This document shows, piece after piece, positions 1-5,576 of a stretch of 6,271 nucleotides of DNA. The notes under the pieces were generated by a model that was given only the letters and a program-made list of their open reading frames with translations, made no database searches and had not been told where the DNA came from. Position 1 is the stretch's first letter. Every line of letters begins with the position of its first letter. The stretch is from Hyphomonadaceae bacterium (GTDB lineage Bacteria; Pseudomonadota; Alphaproteobacteria; Caulobacterales; Aquidulcibacteraceae): contig JAEUMU010000091.1 in NCBI GenBank assembly GCA_016791325.1, positions 1 to 6,271 on the forward strand, in the 5' to 3' direction. The position numbers were made by a program, and so were the translations under genes.

Positions 1-335
1 AGGACCGCCCACCGGCATTCACACGCTTCAACGTGTTTTTGCGCGATGGCTTCGCCTGCCAATATTGCGGCAGCGGCGAAGACCTCACGTTCGACCATCT
101 GATCCCCCGCTCAAAGGGCGGGCGCACCACGTGGGACAACATCGTCACCGCATGCGCGCCATGCAATCTGCGCAAGGGTTCGCGCCTCGCGCACGTTTCA
201 GGCATGCGCCCGCAGCGGCGCCCGCGCCGGCCCAGCATGCATGAACTGCAGCACATCGGCCGCCGCTTTCCGCCGCACCATCTGCACGAAAGTTGGATGG
301 ATTATCTCTACTGGGACGTCGAACTCGACGCTTAG
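1..335 (+). CDS. HNH endonuclease, C-terminal part (5' end outside window)
   Basis: This is the 3' portion of a gene for an HNH-family nuclease. The frame is open from base 3, and the residues before the first possible start (GTG at 33) already match the family (PAFTRFNVFLRD), so the true start lies left of the window. The zinc and catalytic layout is visible: a CQYC knuckle, then DHLIPRSKGG carrying the first His of HNH, then WDN and CAPCN supplying the Asn residues and the second Cys pair. The C-terminal part (HELQHIGRRFPPHHLHESW and a DYLYWD stretch) is typical of a roughly 185-residue HNH protein common in alphaproteobacteria, whose cellular role is generally not established. It probably cleaves or nicks DNA, but no partner gene is visible here. 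The TAG stop overlaps the stop of the convergent gene by four bases. The family call is firm; the biological role is open. Confidence 0.93.
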   Translation, partial: DRPPAFTRFNVFLRDGFACQYCGSGEDLTFDHLIPRSKGGRTTWDNIVTACAPCNLRKGSRLAHVSGMRPQRRPRRPSMHELQHIGRRFPPHHLHESWMDYLYWDVELDA

Positions 336-574
336 AGCGGCGCGATCCAGTCATGGATGCTTGCGTCGGGCACGGTGGCCGCCGCGCGCCGCCAGCTAAC
401 AGCTTGGGCTTCACTCCGGGCAACGAGCGCGTGCTCCAAAGCGCTTAGCGCCATGGCCTCACGGGTGAGCGCCTGGCGCGCGTGCGCATAGGCGTTCGCA
501 TAGCCTCCGCAGGGCGTGCTCCACGCCATCGCCAAGGCCGCCGCCGCGACCGCCAATGCTTGTGAAAGACCCAT
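332..574 (-). CDS. Small exported or membrane-anchored hypothetical protein (80 aa)
   Basis: I do not recognise this protein. It has 80 residues. The N-terminus (about residues 3-19, alanine-rich) is hydrophobic and could be a signal peptide or a single membrane anchor, although it lacks the usual basic residues before the core. A lone Cys sits at position 22, without a convincing lipobox. The rest is alanine-rich, probably helical and mildly charged, ending in DWIAPL. Two facts support a real gene. A strong Shine-Dalgarno GGAGGG (587-582) lies seven bases before the ATG, and the ORF ends exactly against the HNH gene with a shared TTAG (stop TAA on this strand, TAG on the other). The gene lies 100 bases downstream of the Flp pilin gene in the same direction, so co-transcription is possible. 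A pilus-related role would be a guess from position only. Confidence 0.6.
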   Translation of the reverse strand: MGLSQALAVAAAALAMAWSTPCGGYANAYAHARQALTREAMALSALEHALVARSEAQAVSWRRAAATVPDASIHDWIAPL

Positions 575-581
575 CGGATCA

Positions 582-620
582 CCCTCCGGGCGTCCGTTTA
601 CGCACGCTTTTTTGCGCCCG
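582..620 (-). promoter_or_regulatory. Shine-Dalgarno and possible leader hairpin of the 80-aa gene
   Basis: Read on the minus strand, CGGGCG (620-615) and its complement CGCCCG (592-587) flank a 22-base A-rich spacer. The second arm runs directly into the Shine-Dalgarno GGAGGG (587-582), which is seven bases before the ATG at 574. The stem is only six pairs and the loop is long, so folding is uncertain. The ribosome site itself is clear and fixes the start of the gene. Confidence 0.4.
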
Positions 621-674
621 TTCGTCGGCGCTGCAACAGTGCTGAAATATTGGCGGCGGCGGTGGGAGCGGGTG

Positions 675-830
675 CTACTTTTGCAGCCCGGCCGCCGCGT
701 TCTGGAAGGTTTCCTCCAGCGATCCCCCGATCGGCATCATGGCCAGAACCGTCACCGCCAGCAGCGAGGCGATTACGGCGTATTCGATCGCGGTCGAGCC
801 GCGGCGATCGCGCAGAAATGAGAGTTTCAT
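675..830 (-). CDS. Flp/Fap-type pilin prepilin (51 aa)
   Basis: This encodes a short type IVb pilin subunit of the Flp family. Such proteins are inserted in the inner membrane, trimmed by a TadV/CpaA-type prepilin peptidase and assembled by the Tad/Cpa secretion machine into adhesive fibres. The 51-residue protein has a basic leader (MKLSFLRDRRG), then the processing site G11/S12 and the hallmark sequence STAIEYAVIA with Glu at +5 and Tyr at +6 of the mature protein. A hydrophobic helix follows to about residue 34, then a short tail. Longer readings upstream in this frame run inside mutT. The ATG at 830 has a GGAG (840-837) six bases ahead and overlaps the mutT stop as ATGA, so translation is probably coupled. 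No other pilus gene is in the window, so its assembly machine must be encoded elsewhere or be absent. Confidence 0.93.
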   Translation of the reverse strand: MKLSFLRDRRGSTAIEYAVIASLLAVTVLAMMPIGGSLEETFQNAAAGLQK

Positions 831-1267
831 GCTGCGCTCCGTTCGATCAGGCGTTCCACCAGCACGATGTCGGCGGGGGGCATTGCGTAGTCGCGCAAGG
901 CAGGGGGGGCGGCCCAAGCCATGGCTTGCGCGGAATTGGGGTCGAGCTTGGGCTCGCCTTTCCAGCGCGTGGCGATGTAGAGCGGCATCAGCAAATGGAA
1001 ATCCGGATAGGCGTGCGAAGCGAACGCGAACGGATCGAGGGCGTCTGCTTCCACGGTCAAGTCCAGTTCCTCCTTCAGCTCGCGCGCGAGTGCTTGCTCC
1101 GGCGCTTCGCCCAATTCCACTTTGCCGCCGGGAAACTCCCAAAGGCCGCCCATCTGCTTGTGCGCAGGCCGTTGCGTGATCAGCACGCGCCCTTGCGCAT
1201 CGATAAGCGCAGCCGCCGCCACCAGCAGGAGGCGCCGTCCAGGCCCAGTGTTATCGCGCGTTTGCAT
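827..1267 (-). CDS. mutT: MutT-like Nudix hydrolase (8-oxo-dGTP diphosphatase family)
   Basis: This is a 146-residue Nudix hydrolase, the usual size for MutT. Family members hydrolyse oxidised nucleotides such as 8-oxo-dGTP to the monophosphate in the cytoplasm, preventing A:T to C:G mutations. The Nudix box runs from Gly48 to Leu70: GGKVELGE, then Arg62-Glu63 and the metal-binding Glu66-Glu67 (RELKEEL). The box glycine that normally follows is Asp69 here. Upstream, the QRP..KQMGGLWEFPGGK stretch is characteristic of the MutT branch rather than other Nudix clades. No strong Shine-Dalgarno precedes the ATG, but no better in-frame start exists. The stop overlaps the pilin start by four bases. 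The GST remnant ends 61 bases upstream in the same direction, and a small 5-bp hairpin (1295-1309) without a T-run lies between them. The Nudix call is firm; 8-oxo-dGTP as substrate is inferred. Confidence 0.9.
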   Translation of the reverse strand: MQTRDNTGPGRRLLLVAAAALIDAQGRVLITQRPAHKQMGGLWEFPGGKVELGEAPEQALARELKEELDLTVEADALDPFAFASHAYPDFHLLMPLYIATRWKGEPKLDPNSAQAMAWAAPPALRDYAMPPADIVLVERLIERSAA

Positions 1268-1328
1268 GAATATGGCGTTCGCTCGAATGGTTGACGCCGC
1301 TTAACGGCGCCCATCCTTTCCGCGCCAT

Positions 1329-1923
1329 TTACGATGTTGGCAAGCCTTCTCGTTGCAGCGCCGCCTGCACTGCCGGGCGCGCTTGCACGCGTTGGAGATA
1401 GGCCGCCAGCTTGGGCGAAATCTCAATGCCGAAGCCCCTGGCCCAGCGCAGCGTCACGAATGCGTAGGCGTCGGCGATGGTGAAATCGCCGAGAAGAAAG
1501 GGCTTGTCGCCCAGCTTCTTCTCCAGCAGGCCAAGCCGGTTGACGACATTGGCCACGATCGCCTCGCGCTGCTCAGGCGCGGGTTTGCGGAACAGCGGGC
1601 TGATGCCCTTGTGCAGTTCTGTGGAGATGAAGTTGAGCATTTCCAGCAGGCGCCATTTGGCCATGCCTTCGCTGGGGGCCAGCCCCGCTTGCCTGGGCCG
1701 CCAGATATTGCATCAGCACCTGCGCTTCGGTGAGCACTTCGCCAGTGTCCAGCTCAAGCGCGGGCACCGAGCCTTGTGGGTTGATCTCATAATAGTCGCG
1801 CCCGCCTTCGGTCTTGCGGCCGTCCGCGAAGCTTACCTTGTCCAGCGCCACATCCAATCCCGCTTCGCGAATGATGATGTGCGGCGCGAGCGAGCATGCG
1901 CCCGGAGCGTAGTAAAGTTTCAT
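1329..1923 (-). pseudogene. Glutathione S-transferase (beta class, GstA-like), split by a frameshift
   Basis: Two overlapping frames together encode one beta-class glutathione S-transferase. The first, from ATG 1923, carries the thioredoxin-like domain: [11 protein letters not shown] with Cys10, the VPAL cis-proline at 54, and the glutathione-binding LTEAQ near 65. It runs off into unrelated residues and stops at 1573. The second frame resumes with [10 protein letters not shown] and the helical domain, including TELHKG (His104, matching His106 of E. coli GstA) and FTIADAY, ending at 1329. Removing one base, most simply from the GGGG at 1686-1683 (minus-strand sense) or the CCCCC at 1678-1674, restores a 197-residue protein close to the 201 of GstA. 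The start has a good Shine-Dalgarno, GAGAGGG (1936-1930), six bases upstream. All active-site residues remain intact on either side of the break. So the damage is either very recent or a homopolymer sequencing error. Unless it is recoded, the gene yields only a 116-residue fragment. Confidence 0.85.
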
Positions 1924-2128
1924 GCAAGACCCTCTCTTCTCACCAGCCAGTTAGGTCAGGGCGCGACAGCCGCAAGTGTCATGCGTGTGCCTGCAGCGCG
2001 GCCCTGCTGCGCATGCTCAGTCGCGCAAGCGTGAACGAACTCCCGCGCTTGTGAATAGCGCACATGGCGGGGTGCGATCAGCCTTCGCAGCAAGAGAGCG
2101 CTGCTATGGCGCCGATGGGAGGAATCTT
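1924..2128. promoter_or_regulatory. Divergent intergenic region between GST and tonB-like genes
   Basis: This 205-base spacer must hold the promoters of both flanking genes. The two Shine-Dalgarno sites are clear at its ends: GAGAGGG for the GST (1936-1930, minus) and GGGAGG for the TonB-domain gene (2117-2122, plus). No promoter matches a strong -35/-10 consensus. The best minus-strand pair I could place is TTGCGG (1975-1970) and TAACTG (1953-1948) with a 16-base gap, which is weak. A 6-bp inverted repeat (CAAGCG and CGCTTG around 2026-2051) is also present but unremarkable in GC-rich DNA. Confidence 0.4.
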
Positions 2129-2716
2129 ATGGCCCAATCCATGGCCGTTCGGACCATGTCATTGTCTCTTTCCGCCGTGGCGCTGGCGCTGGTTGCAGCC
2201 GGCGCGCTTTCGTTGCGTTTCCCCGCAGCGATCTTCGCGGCGCCGGATGCGCCGCCGATTCCCATCGTTACGATCGCTGAGCCCGAACCGCCTGCGCCTG
2301 TCTACTCGCGGACCCCGCCTCAGCCTCTGGAGCCCGGCGCGGTGTTCGATAGCGCGCTGACACCGGCTTTGCCGCTCGATCAAACCGTTAGCGAGACCGC
2401 CATACAAACGTCCTCGTTCGATGCAGGCCCCACGCTCATCACGAGCCCGCATTGGCTCGCGCGCCCCGGCAATCTTGCACGTTATTATCCGCGCCGGGCG
2501 CTGCTGCGCGGCATCGAAGGGGAGGTGACGCTCGATTGCCGTGTTAGCCGCGAGGGGCTGCTGGATTGCGCGGTGATTTCAGAAACGCCTGCCGACTGGG
2601 AGTTCGCCGCCGCCGCCCGGCGCATCGCCCACGAACACCGCATGCAGCCGGCCATGCGCGACGGCGTTGCGGTGGAAGGCCGGTATCGCATGCGCGTGCC
2701 GTTCACGCTGGACTAG
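2129..2716 (+). CDS. Membrane-anchored protein with TonB C-terminal domain
   Basis: This 195-residue protein has the architecture of an energy-transducing TonB-family protein. A hydrophobic anchor spans about residues 11-37, a proline-rich periplasmic linker about 40-72 (PEPPAP, PPQPLEP) and a TonB C-terminal fold about 115-195. Within the fold, YYPRRAL, IEGEVTLDCRV, GLLDCAVISETP and the RMRVPFTL end strand match the family. Cys137 and Cys147 could form a disulfide in the periplasm. TonB proteins pass proton-motive energy from ExbB/ExbD to outer-membrane receptors. No exbB, exbD or receptor gene is nearby, so the protein may be a stand-alone paralogue of different function. The ATG at 2129 is chosen because GGGAGG lies six bases ahead. 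The frame stays open upstream to a GTG at 1976, but that stretch is charged and lacks family features. The stop shares CTAG with the convergent gene. Confidence 0.82.
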   Translation: MAQSMAVRTMSLSLSAVALALVAAGALSLRFPAAIFAAPDAPPIPIVTIAEPEPPAPVYSRTPPQPLEPGAVFDSALTPALPLDQTVSETAIQTSSFDAGPTLITSPHWLARPGNLARYYPRRALLRGIEGEVTLDCRVSREGLLDCAVISETPADWEFAAAARRIAHEHRMQPAMRDGVAVEGRYRMRVPFTLD

Positions 2717-3174
2717 CGCAGCAGCGTGAGCACCAAGAAGCCAAGCAGCACCGTGGCGATGAACAGGTCCGAGATCATCGCCACCGTGCGTGTGACATTG
2801 CGCTTGCCGGCGCTCACATGCTTCCAGCCCGCGAGCCCAAAAAACACCCCGCCTGCGAGCGCGGCGGGCGCCGCCCAGCCTGGAAACAGGGCCAGCAGGC
2901 CAAGCAACGCGAGCGCCAGATTGGCGAACCCCAGTTCGCGCACGATTTGGTGCGCCTTCTCATCTTCAATCTCGAAGATGTCGTGGGCGGTGAACGCTGG
3001 ATTAAAGGCCTGGCGCATGCCCGCGACGCCAAGCCGCATGCCGACGCCCCAAAACGCGAACCACTTGCCCGTCAGCGTCACGAGATCATTGCTGGTGTGC
3101 AGCCATGCGTACTCAGCAGCCACGCACGCCGACGGCAAGATCAGCATGAACAGCGCGATGACGACGAAATACAA
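2713..3174 (-). CDS. DUF6790-like integral membrane protein, TTG start
   Basis: This is a 153-residue integral membrane protein that I tentatively place in the DUF6790 family from its overall pattern; its function is unknown. Hydrophobic segments lie near residues 2-20, 34-50, 83-118 (probably two) and 130-151. Between them is a polar part containing GKWFAFWGVGMRLGVAGMRQ and FTAHDIFEIED, then VRELGFANLALALLGLL, which are the most family-like stretches. The start is my choice. A GGAG (3184-3181) stands six bases before a TTG at 3174, three bases inside the far side of the argJ stop, and gives an N-terminus beginning directly with a membrane segment. The longer GTG start at 3228 would add 18 basic, polar residues that lie inside argJ in another frame. 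The arrangement suggests translation coupled to argJ. The gene ends on a CTAG shared with the TonB-domain gene. Confidence 0.75.
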   Translation of the reverse strand: MYFVVIALFMLILPSACVAAEYAWLHTSNDLVTLTGKWFAFWGVGMRLGVAGMRQAFNPAFTAHDIFEIEDEKAHQIVRELGFANLALALLGLLALFPGWAAPAALAGGVFFGLAGWKHVSAGKRNVTRTVAMISDLFIATVLLGFLVLTLLR

Positions 3175-3176
3175 AC

Positions 3177-4415
3177 TCAGCTCCGATAATCGCCGTTGAT
3201 CTCGACATAGCGCTTGGTCAAGTCGCACGTATGCATCGAAGCGCGCCCGGCGCCGGGGCCAACGGTGACGGAAATCTCCAGTTCCGGCCGCTTCATGTAG
3301 GCGCTCATCGCGGCCTCATCGTAATCCGGGGAAACCTTGCCGTCGCGCGCGGCGCAGAGATCGCCGAAGCGCACAGAGATCATTTCGCGCTTCACCGGCT
3401 GATCAGCCCGCCCGATAGCCATCACGATGCGCCCCCAATTGGCGTCTTCGCCGGCGATGGCCGTTTTCACGAGCGGGCTCTCGCAAATCGTGCGCGCAAT
3501 GATCTTGGCGCTGGCGTCGCTCGCCGCGCCTTCCACGCTGACTTTCACCAGCTTGGTTGCGCCCTCGCCATCGCGCACGATCTGGATCGCCAGATCGGTC
3601 AGCACTTGATTGAGCGCGGCGCGGAACGCGAACAGGCGCTCGTCCTTGGCGTCGGAGATAGGCGGCACGTTGGCCTGGCCGGTGGCGTAAAGCAGCACGC
3701 AATCATTGGTGCTGCGGTCTCCATCGACGGTGATGGAATTGAAGCTCGTTTCGGTTTCCTGCCGCAGCAGAGTTTTCAGGATCGGCGCTGAAATCGCGGC
3801 GTCGGTGAACACGAATGCCAACATCGTCGCCATGCTCGGCGCGATCATGCCCGAGCCCTTGGCGATGCCGGCGATGTTGACCTTCACCCCGGCAATTTCG
3901 CAGGCCGCGCCGGCGCCCTTGGGAAACGTGTCGGTGGTCATGATCGCGGCGGCCGCTTTGGGCCAATCGACTGGCGCAAGGTTGAGATTGGGCAGCTCGC
4001 GCGTGATCTTCGCATCATCAAGCACGACGCCGATGACGCCTGTTGAGGCGGCGAGCATTTCGCGCGGCTCAACGCCGATGGCCGCGCCCGCTTCGGTCAG
4101 CGCGCGCTTGCAGGCCGCGTCGCCGGCGTCCCCGGTGAATGAGTTGGCGCAGCCGGCGTTCACCAGCAGCCCGCGCGCGAGGCCGCGATTGGCGGCGAGC
4201 GCGGCCTTGCACCAATCGGTGGGCGCTGAGCCCACGGCGTTGGTCGTGAACACGCCCGCCGCGCGCGTGCCCGCTGGCATGCGCATGAGCAGCAGATCTG
4301 GCCGGTTGTGCTTATAAAAGCCGGCGCGCCCGATCGCGGCTTCAAGCCCGGCGATCGCCGGCAGGTCGGGAAAGCGCGTGGGCGCGAGCGGGCTGATCGT
4401 GGTGATGGCGGCCAT
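3177..4415 (-). CDS. argJ: Bifunctional ornithine acetyltransferase / N-acetylglutamate synthase ArgJ
   Basis: ArgJ moves the acetyl group from N-acetylornithine to glutamate, closing the acetyl cycle of arginine biosynthesis in the cytoplasm. Many homologues also make N-acetylglutamate from acetyl-CoA. The 412-residue protein is full length. Hallmarks in order are NAGCAN (86-91), TTDTFPKG (160-167), KGSGMIAPSMATML (186-199), DGDRSTNDC (231-239), GEGATKL (283-289), GEDANWGRI (322-330) and the C-terminal YVEINGDYRS. The precursor cleaves itself between Ala196 and Thr197 in MATML, and Thr197 becomes the nucleophile of the beta subunit. I chose the ATG at 4415, which gives the usual family N-terminus; a TTG 12 codons upstream has no support. 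Only a weak GAAGAG precedes it. The gene lies 39 bases after the parvulin gene and leads directly into the membrane protein gene, so one transcript is likely. Whether this copy is mono- or bifunctional cannot be read from the sequence. Confidence 0.97.
   Translation of the reverse strand: MAAITTISPLAPTRFPDLPAIAGLEAAIGRAGFYKHNRPDLLLMRMPAGTRAAGVFTTNAVGSAPTDWCKAALAANRGLARGLLVNAGCANSFTGDAGDAACKRALTEAGAAIGVEPREMLAASTGVIGVVLDDAKITRELPNLNLAPVDWPKAAAAIMTTDTFPKGAGAACEIAGVKVNIAGIAKGSGMIAPSMATMLAFVFTDAAISAPILKTLLRQETETSFNSITVDGDRSTNDCVLLYATGQANVPPISDAKDERLFAFRAALNQVLTDLAIQIVRDGEGATKLVKVSVEGAASDASAKIIARTICESPLVKTAIAGEDANWGRIVMAIGRADQPVKREMISVRFGDLCAARDGKVSPDYDEAAMSAYMKRPELEISVTVGPGAGRASMHTCDLTKRYVEINGDYRS
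3181..3184 (-). promoter_or_regulatory. Ribosome binding site for the TTG-started membrane protein gene
   Basis: The minus strand reads GGAG at 3184-3181, inside the last codons of argJ, followed by a six-base spacer that includes the argJ TGA and then the TTG at 3174. Correct spacing and the absence of a better start nearby make this the deciding signal for the downstream gene. Confidence 0.6.
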
Positions 4416-4454
4416 GCAGGCGCTCTTCGGGCGCCGCCGCCCTGAACGCAAGCG

Positions 4455-5576
4455 TCAGGGCGTAGGGCTGGCCTCGGCCGGGGCGGCGTTGGTGGTGGCG
4501 GGCGCGGCGGGCGGCGGCGTTTGCGGCCGCGGCGCTTGCGGCTGCGCTGGCGCCGGTGTTTGGGATTGCGGCTGCGGCTGGCTGGTTACGCCCCCTGGCC
4601 CCATCGGGAACGGGAAGGGCGGCGGCGCCTGGCCGGGGCTCGCGCCGGCGTCGGGCGCTGGTCGAAGCGGTTCTTGCGGCTGTGCGTCGGCCGGCGCTGG
4701 CGTTTCCTCCGTAGGCGCCATGCCTGGGTCGTTGTCTTCGCGCTGGCGCTCGATGCGGGCGTCGCGCTCCAGGCGCTCCTGCAGCTGGCTGATCTCCTGG
4801 AAGCGCAGCCAATCGATAATGCGCGGGCGCATCGTTTCCAGGCTGGGGGAGCTTCCTTCACGGCGATCGTCGATGCGCATGATCTGCCAAACGTCTCCGG
4901 TTTGGAGCGGGCCGATAAGCTGTCCCACATTGGCGCGTCCCACCGCCTCGCGCACGTGGGGCAGCATGTCGGCCACGGCGCGGAAACCCAGATCGCCCCC
5001 GTCGCCGTCGATATTCTGTTCAAACGCGATCGCCTCGAAGCGCTCACCCTGGCTAAGGCGGCGGAGCGCCGCATCGGCCTCCTCTCGCGTTTGGAACGTG
5101 ATCTGGCGCAAGCGAACTTCCTCGCCGCCGCCGAGGCGGCTGGTGTTCTCGCGGTAAAGCCGCTCGATGGCGGCCTGATCTGTCGCACGCTGGTCGATTT
5201 CCTCGTAGATCGCCGCCGCCAGCACGCGCTCGCGTGCGATTTCCAGTTGCCGGCGCACATGCGGATCGCGGTCGAGCCCCCGCGCTTCGGCTTCCATCGC
5301 AAACAAACGGAACTGGATCAGCTCATCCAGCGCGAAATAGAAGGCGTCGGAATTGGCGTTAAGATCTTCGCCCTCCCGAAGCAGCCCGCGCGCGACGGCA
5401 TGCGCGCGCACGTCCTCGATATAGATCGGTCTGCCGTTAACAGTCGCGGCCACGATCGGGTCAGTGATCGTGCGTCCATCGCCGCCGGAATCTCGCCCGA
5501 GGCCACAGCTTGCCACCAAGGCGGCGAGCGCCAGTGCGGAGAAGATCTGGAAAGGGGTGCGCTTCGGCAAAGCCAT
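4455..5576 (-). CDS. Parvulin-type peptidyl-prolyl isomerase lipoprotein (SurA/PrsA-like)
   Basis: This is a 373-residue exported protein of the SurA/PrsA/PpiC type, which helps newly exported proteins fold. The N-terminus has basic residues, a hydrophobic core (about 10-21) and a lipobox VASC, giving lipidation at Cys24; Gly at +2 would allow outer-membrane sorting. A SurA-like N-terminal helical region spans about 38-145 (VNGRPIYIEDV, ELIQFRLFAMEAEARG). The parvulin domain spans about 150-237 (VRLRQITF, GERFEAIAFEQN, GGDLGF, ANVGQLIGPLQT). A helical stretch to about 283 is followed by some 90 residues rich in Pro, Gln and Ala with no fold expected. In the parvulin domain, Gln158 and Gln231 occupy positions where active parvulins usually carry His. 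The ATG at 5576 is chosen because it gives a proper lipoprotein signal; a start at 5705 would put 43 odd residues ahead of it. The gene is divergent from secA, consistent with a role in protein export. Confidence 0.9.
   Translation of the reverse strand: MALPKRTPFQIFSALALAALVASCGLGRDSGGDGRTITDPIVAATVNGRPIYIEDVRAHAVARGLLREGEDLNANSDAFYFALDELIQFRLFAMEAEARGLDRDPHVRRQLEIARERVLAAAIYEEIDQRATDQAAIERLYRENTSRLGGGEEVRLRQITFQTREEADAALRRLSQGERFEAIAFEQNIDGDGGDLGFRAVADMLPHVREAVGRANVGQLIGPLQTGDVWQIMRIDDRREGSSPSLETMRPRIIDWLRFQEISQLQERLERDARIERQREDNDPGMAPTEETPAPADAQPQEPLRPAPDAGASPGQAPPPFPFPMGPGGVTSQPQPQSQTPAPAQPQAPRPQTPPPAAPATTNAAPAEASPTP

Noticed and set aside
675..1142. Longer 155-residue reading of the pilin frame, extending upstream through mutT
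   Set aside because: The upstream part is out-of-frame mutT sequence. The prepilin leader begins at the ATG at 830, which has its own GGAG.
1295..1309. Hairpin CGCCG-CTTAA-CGGCG between the GST remnant and mutT as a terminator
   Set aside because: The stem is only five pairs and no T-run follows on either strand, so it is not a convincing intrinsic terminator.
1976..2128. Upstream GTG start for the TonB-domain protein, 51 codons earlier
   Set aside because: It would place a charged segment before the membrane anchor. The ATG at 2129 has GGGAGG at ideal spacing.
3703..4317. Open frames on both strands inside argJ
   Set aside because: All lie within the strongly conserved ArgJ frame, show no family features and have no ribosome site of note.
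4413..4451. Earlier TTG start for argJ, 12 codons upstream
   Set aside because: The extra residues are basic and unlike the family N-terminus, and the ATG at 4415 gives the usual length.
4455..4620. GC-rich repetitive-looking stretch as a DNA repeat
   Set aside because: It is explained by proline, alanine and glutamine codons of the parvulin tail; no fixed repeat unit is present.
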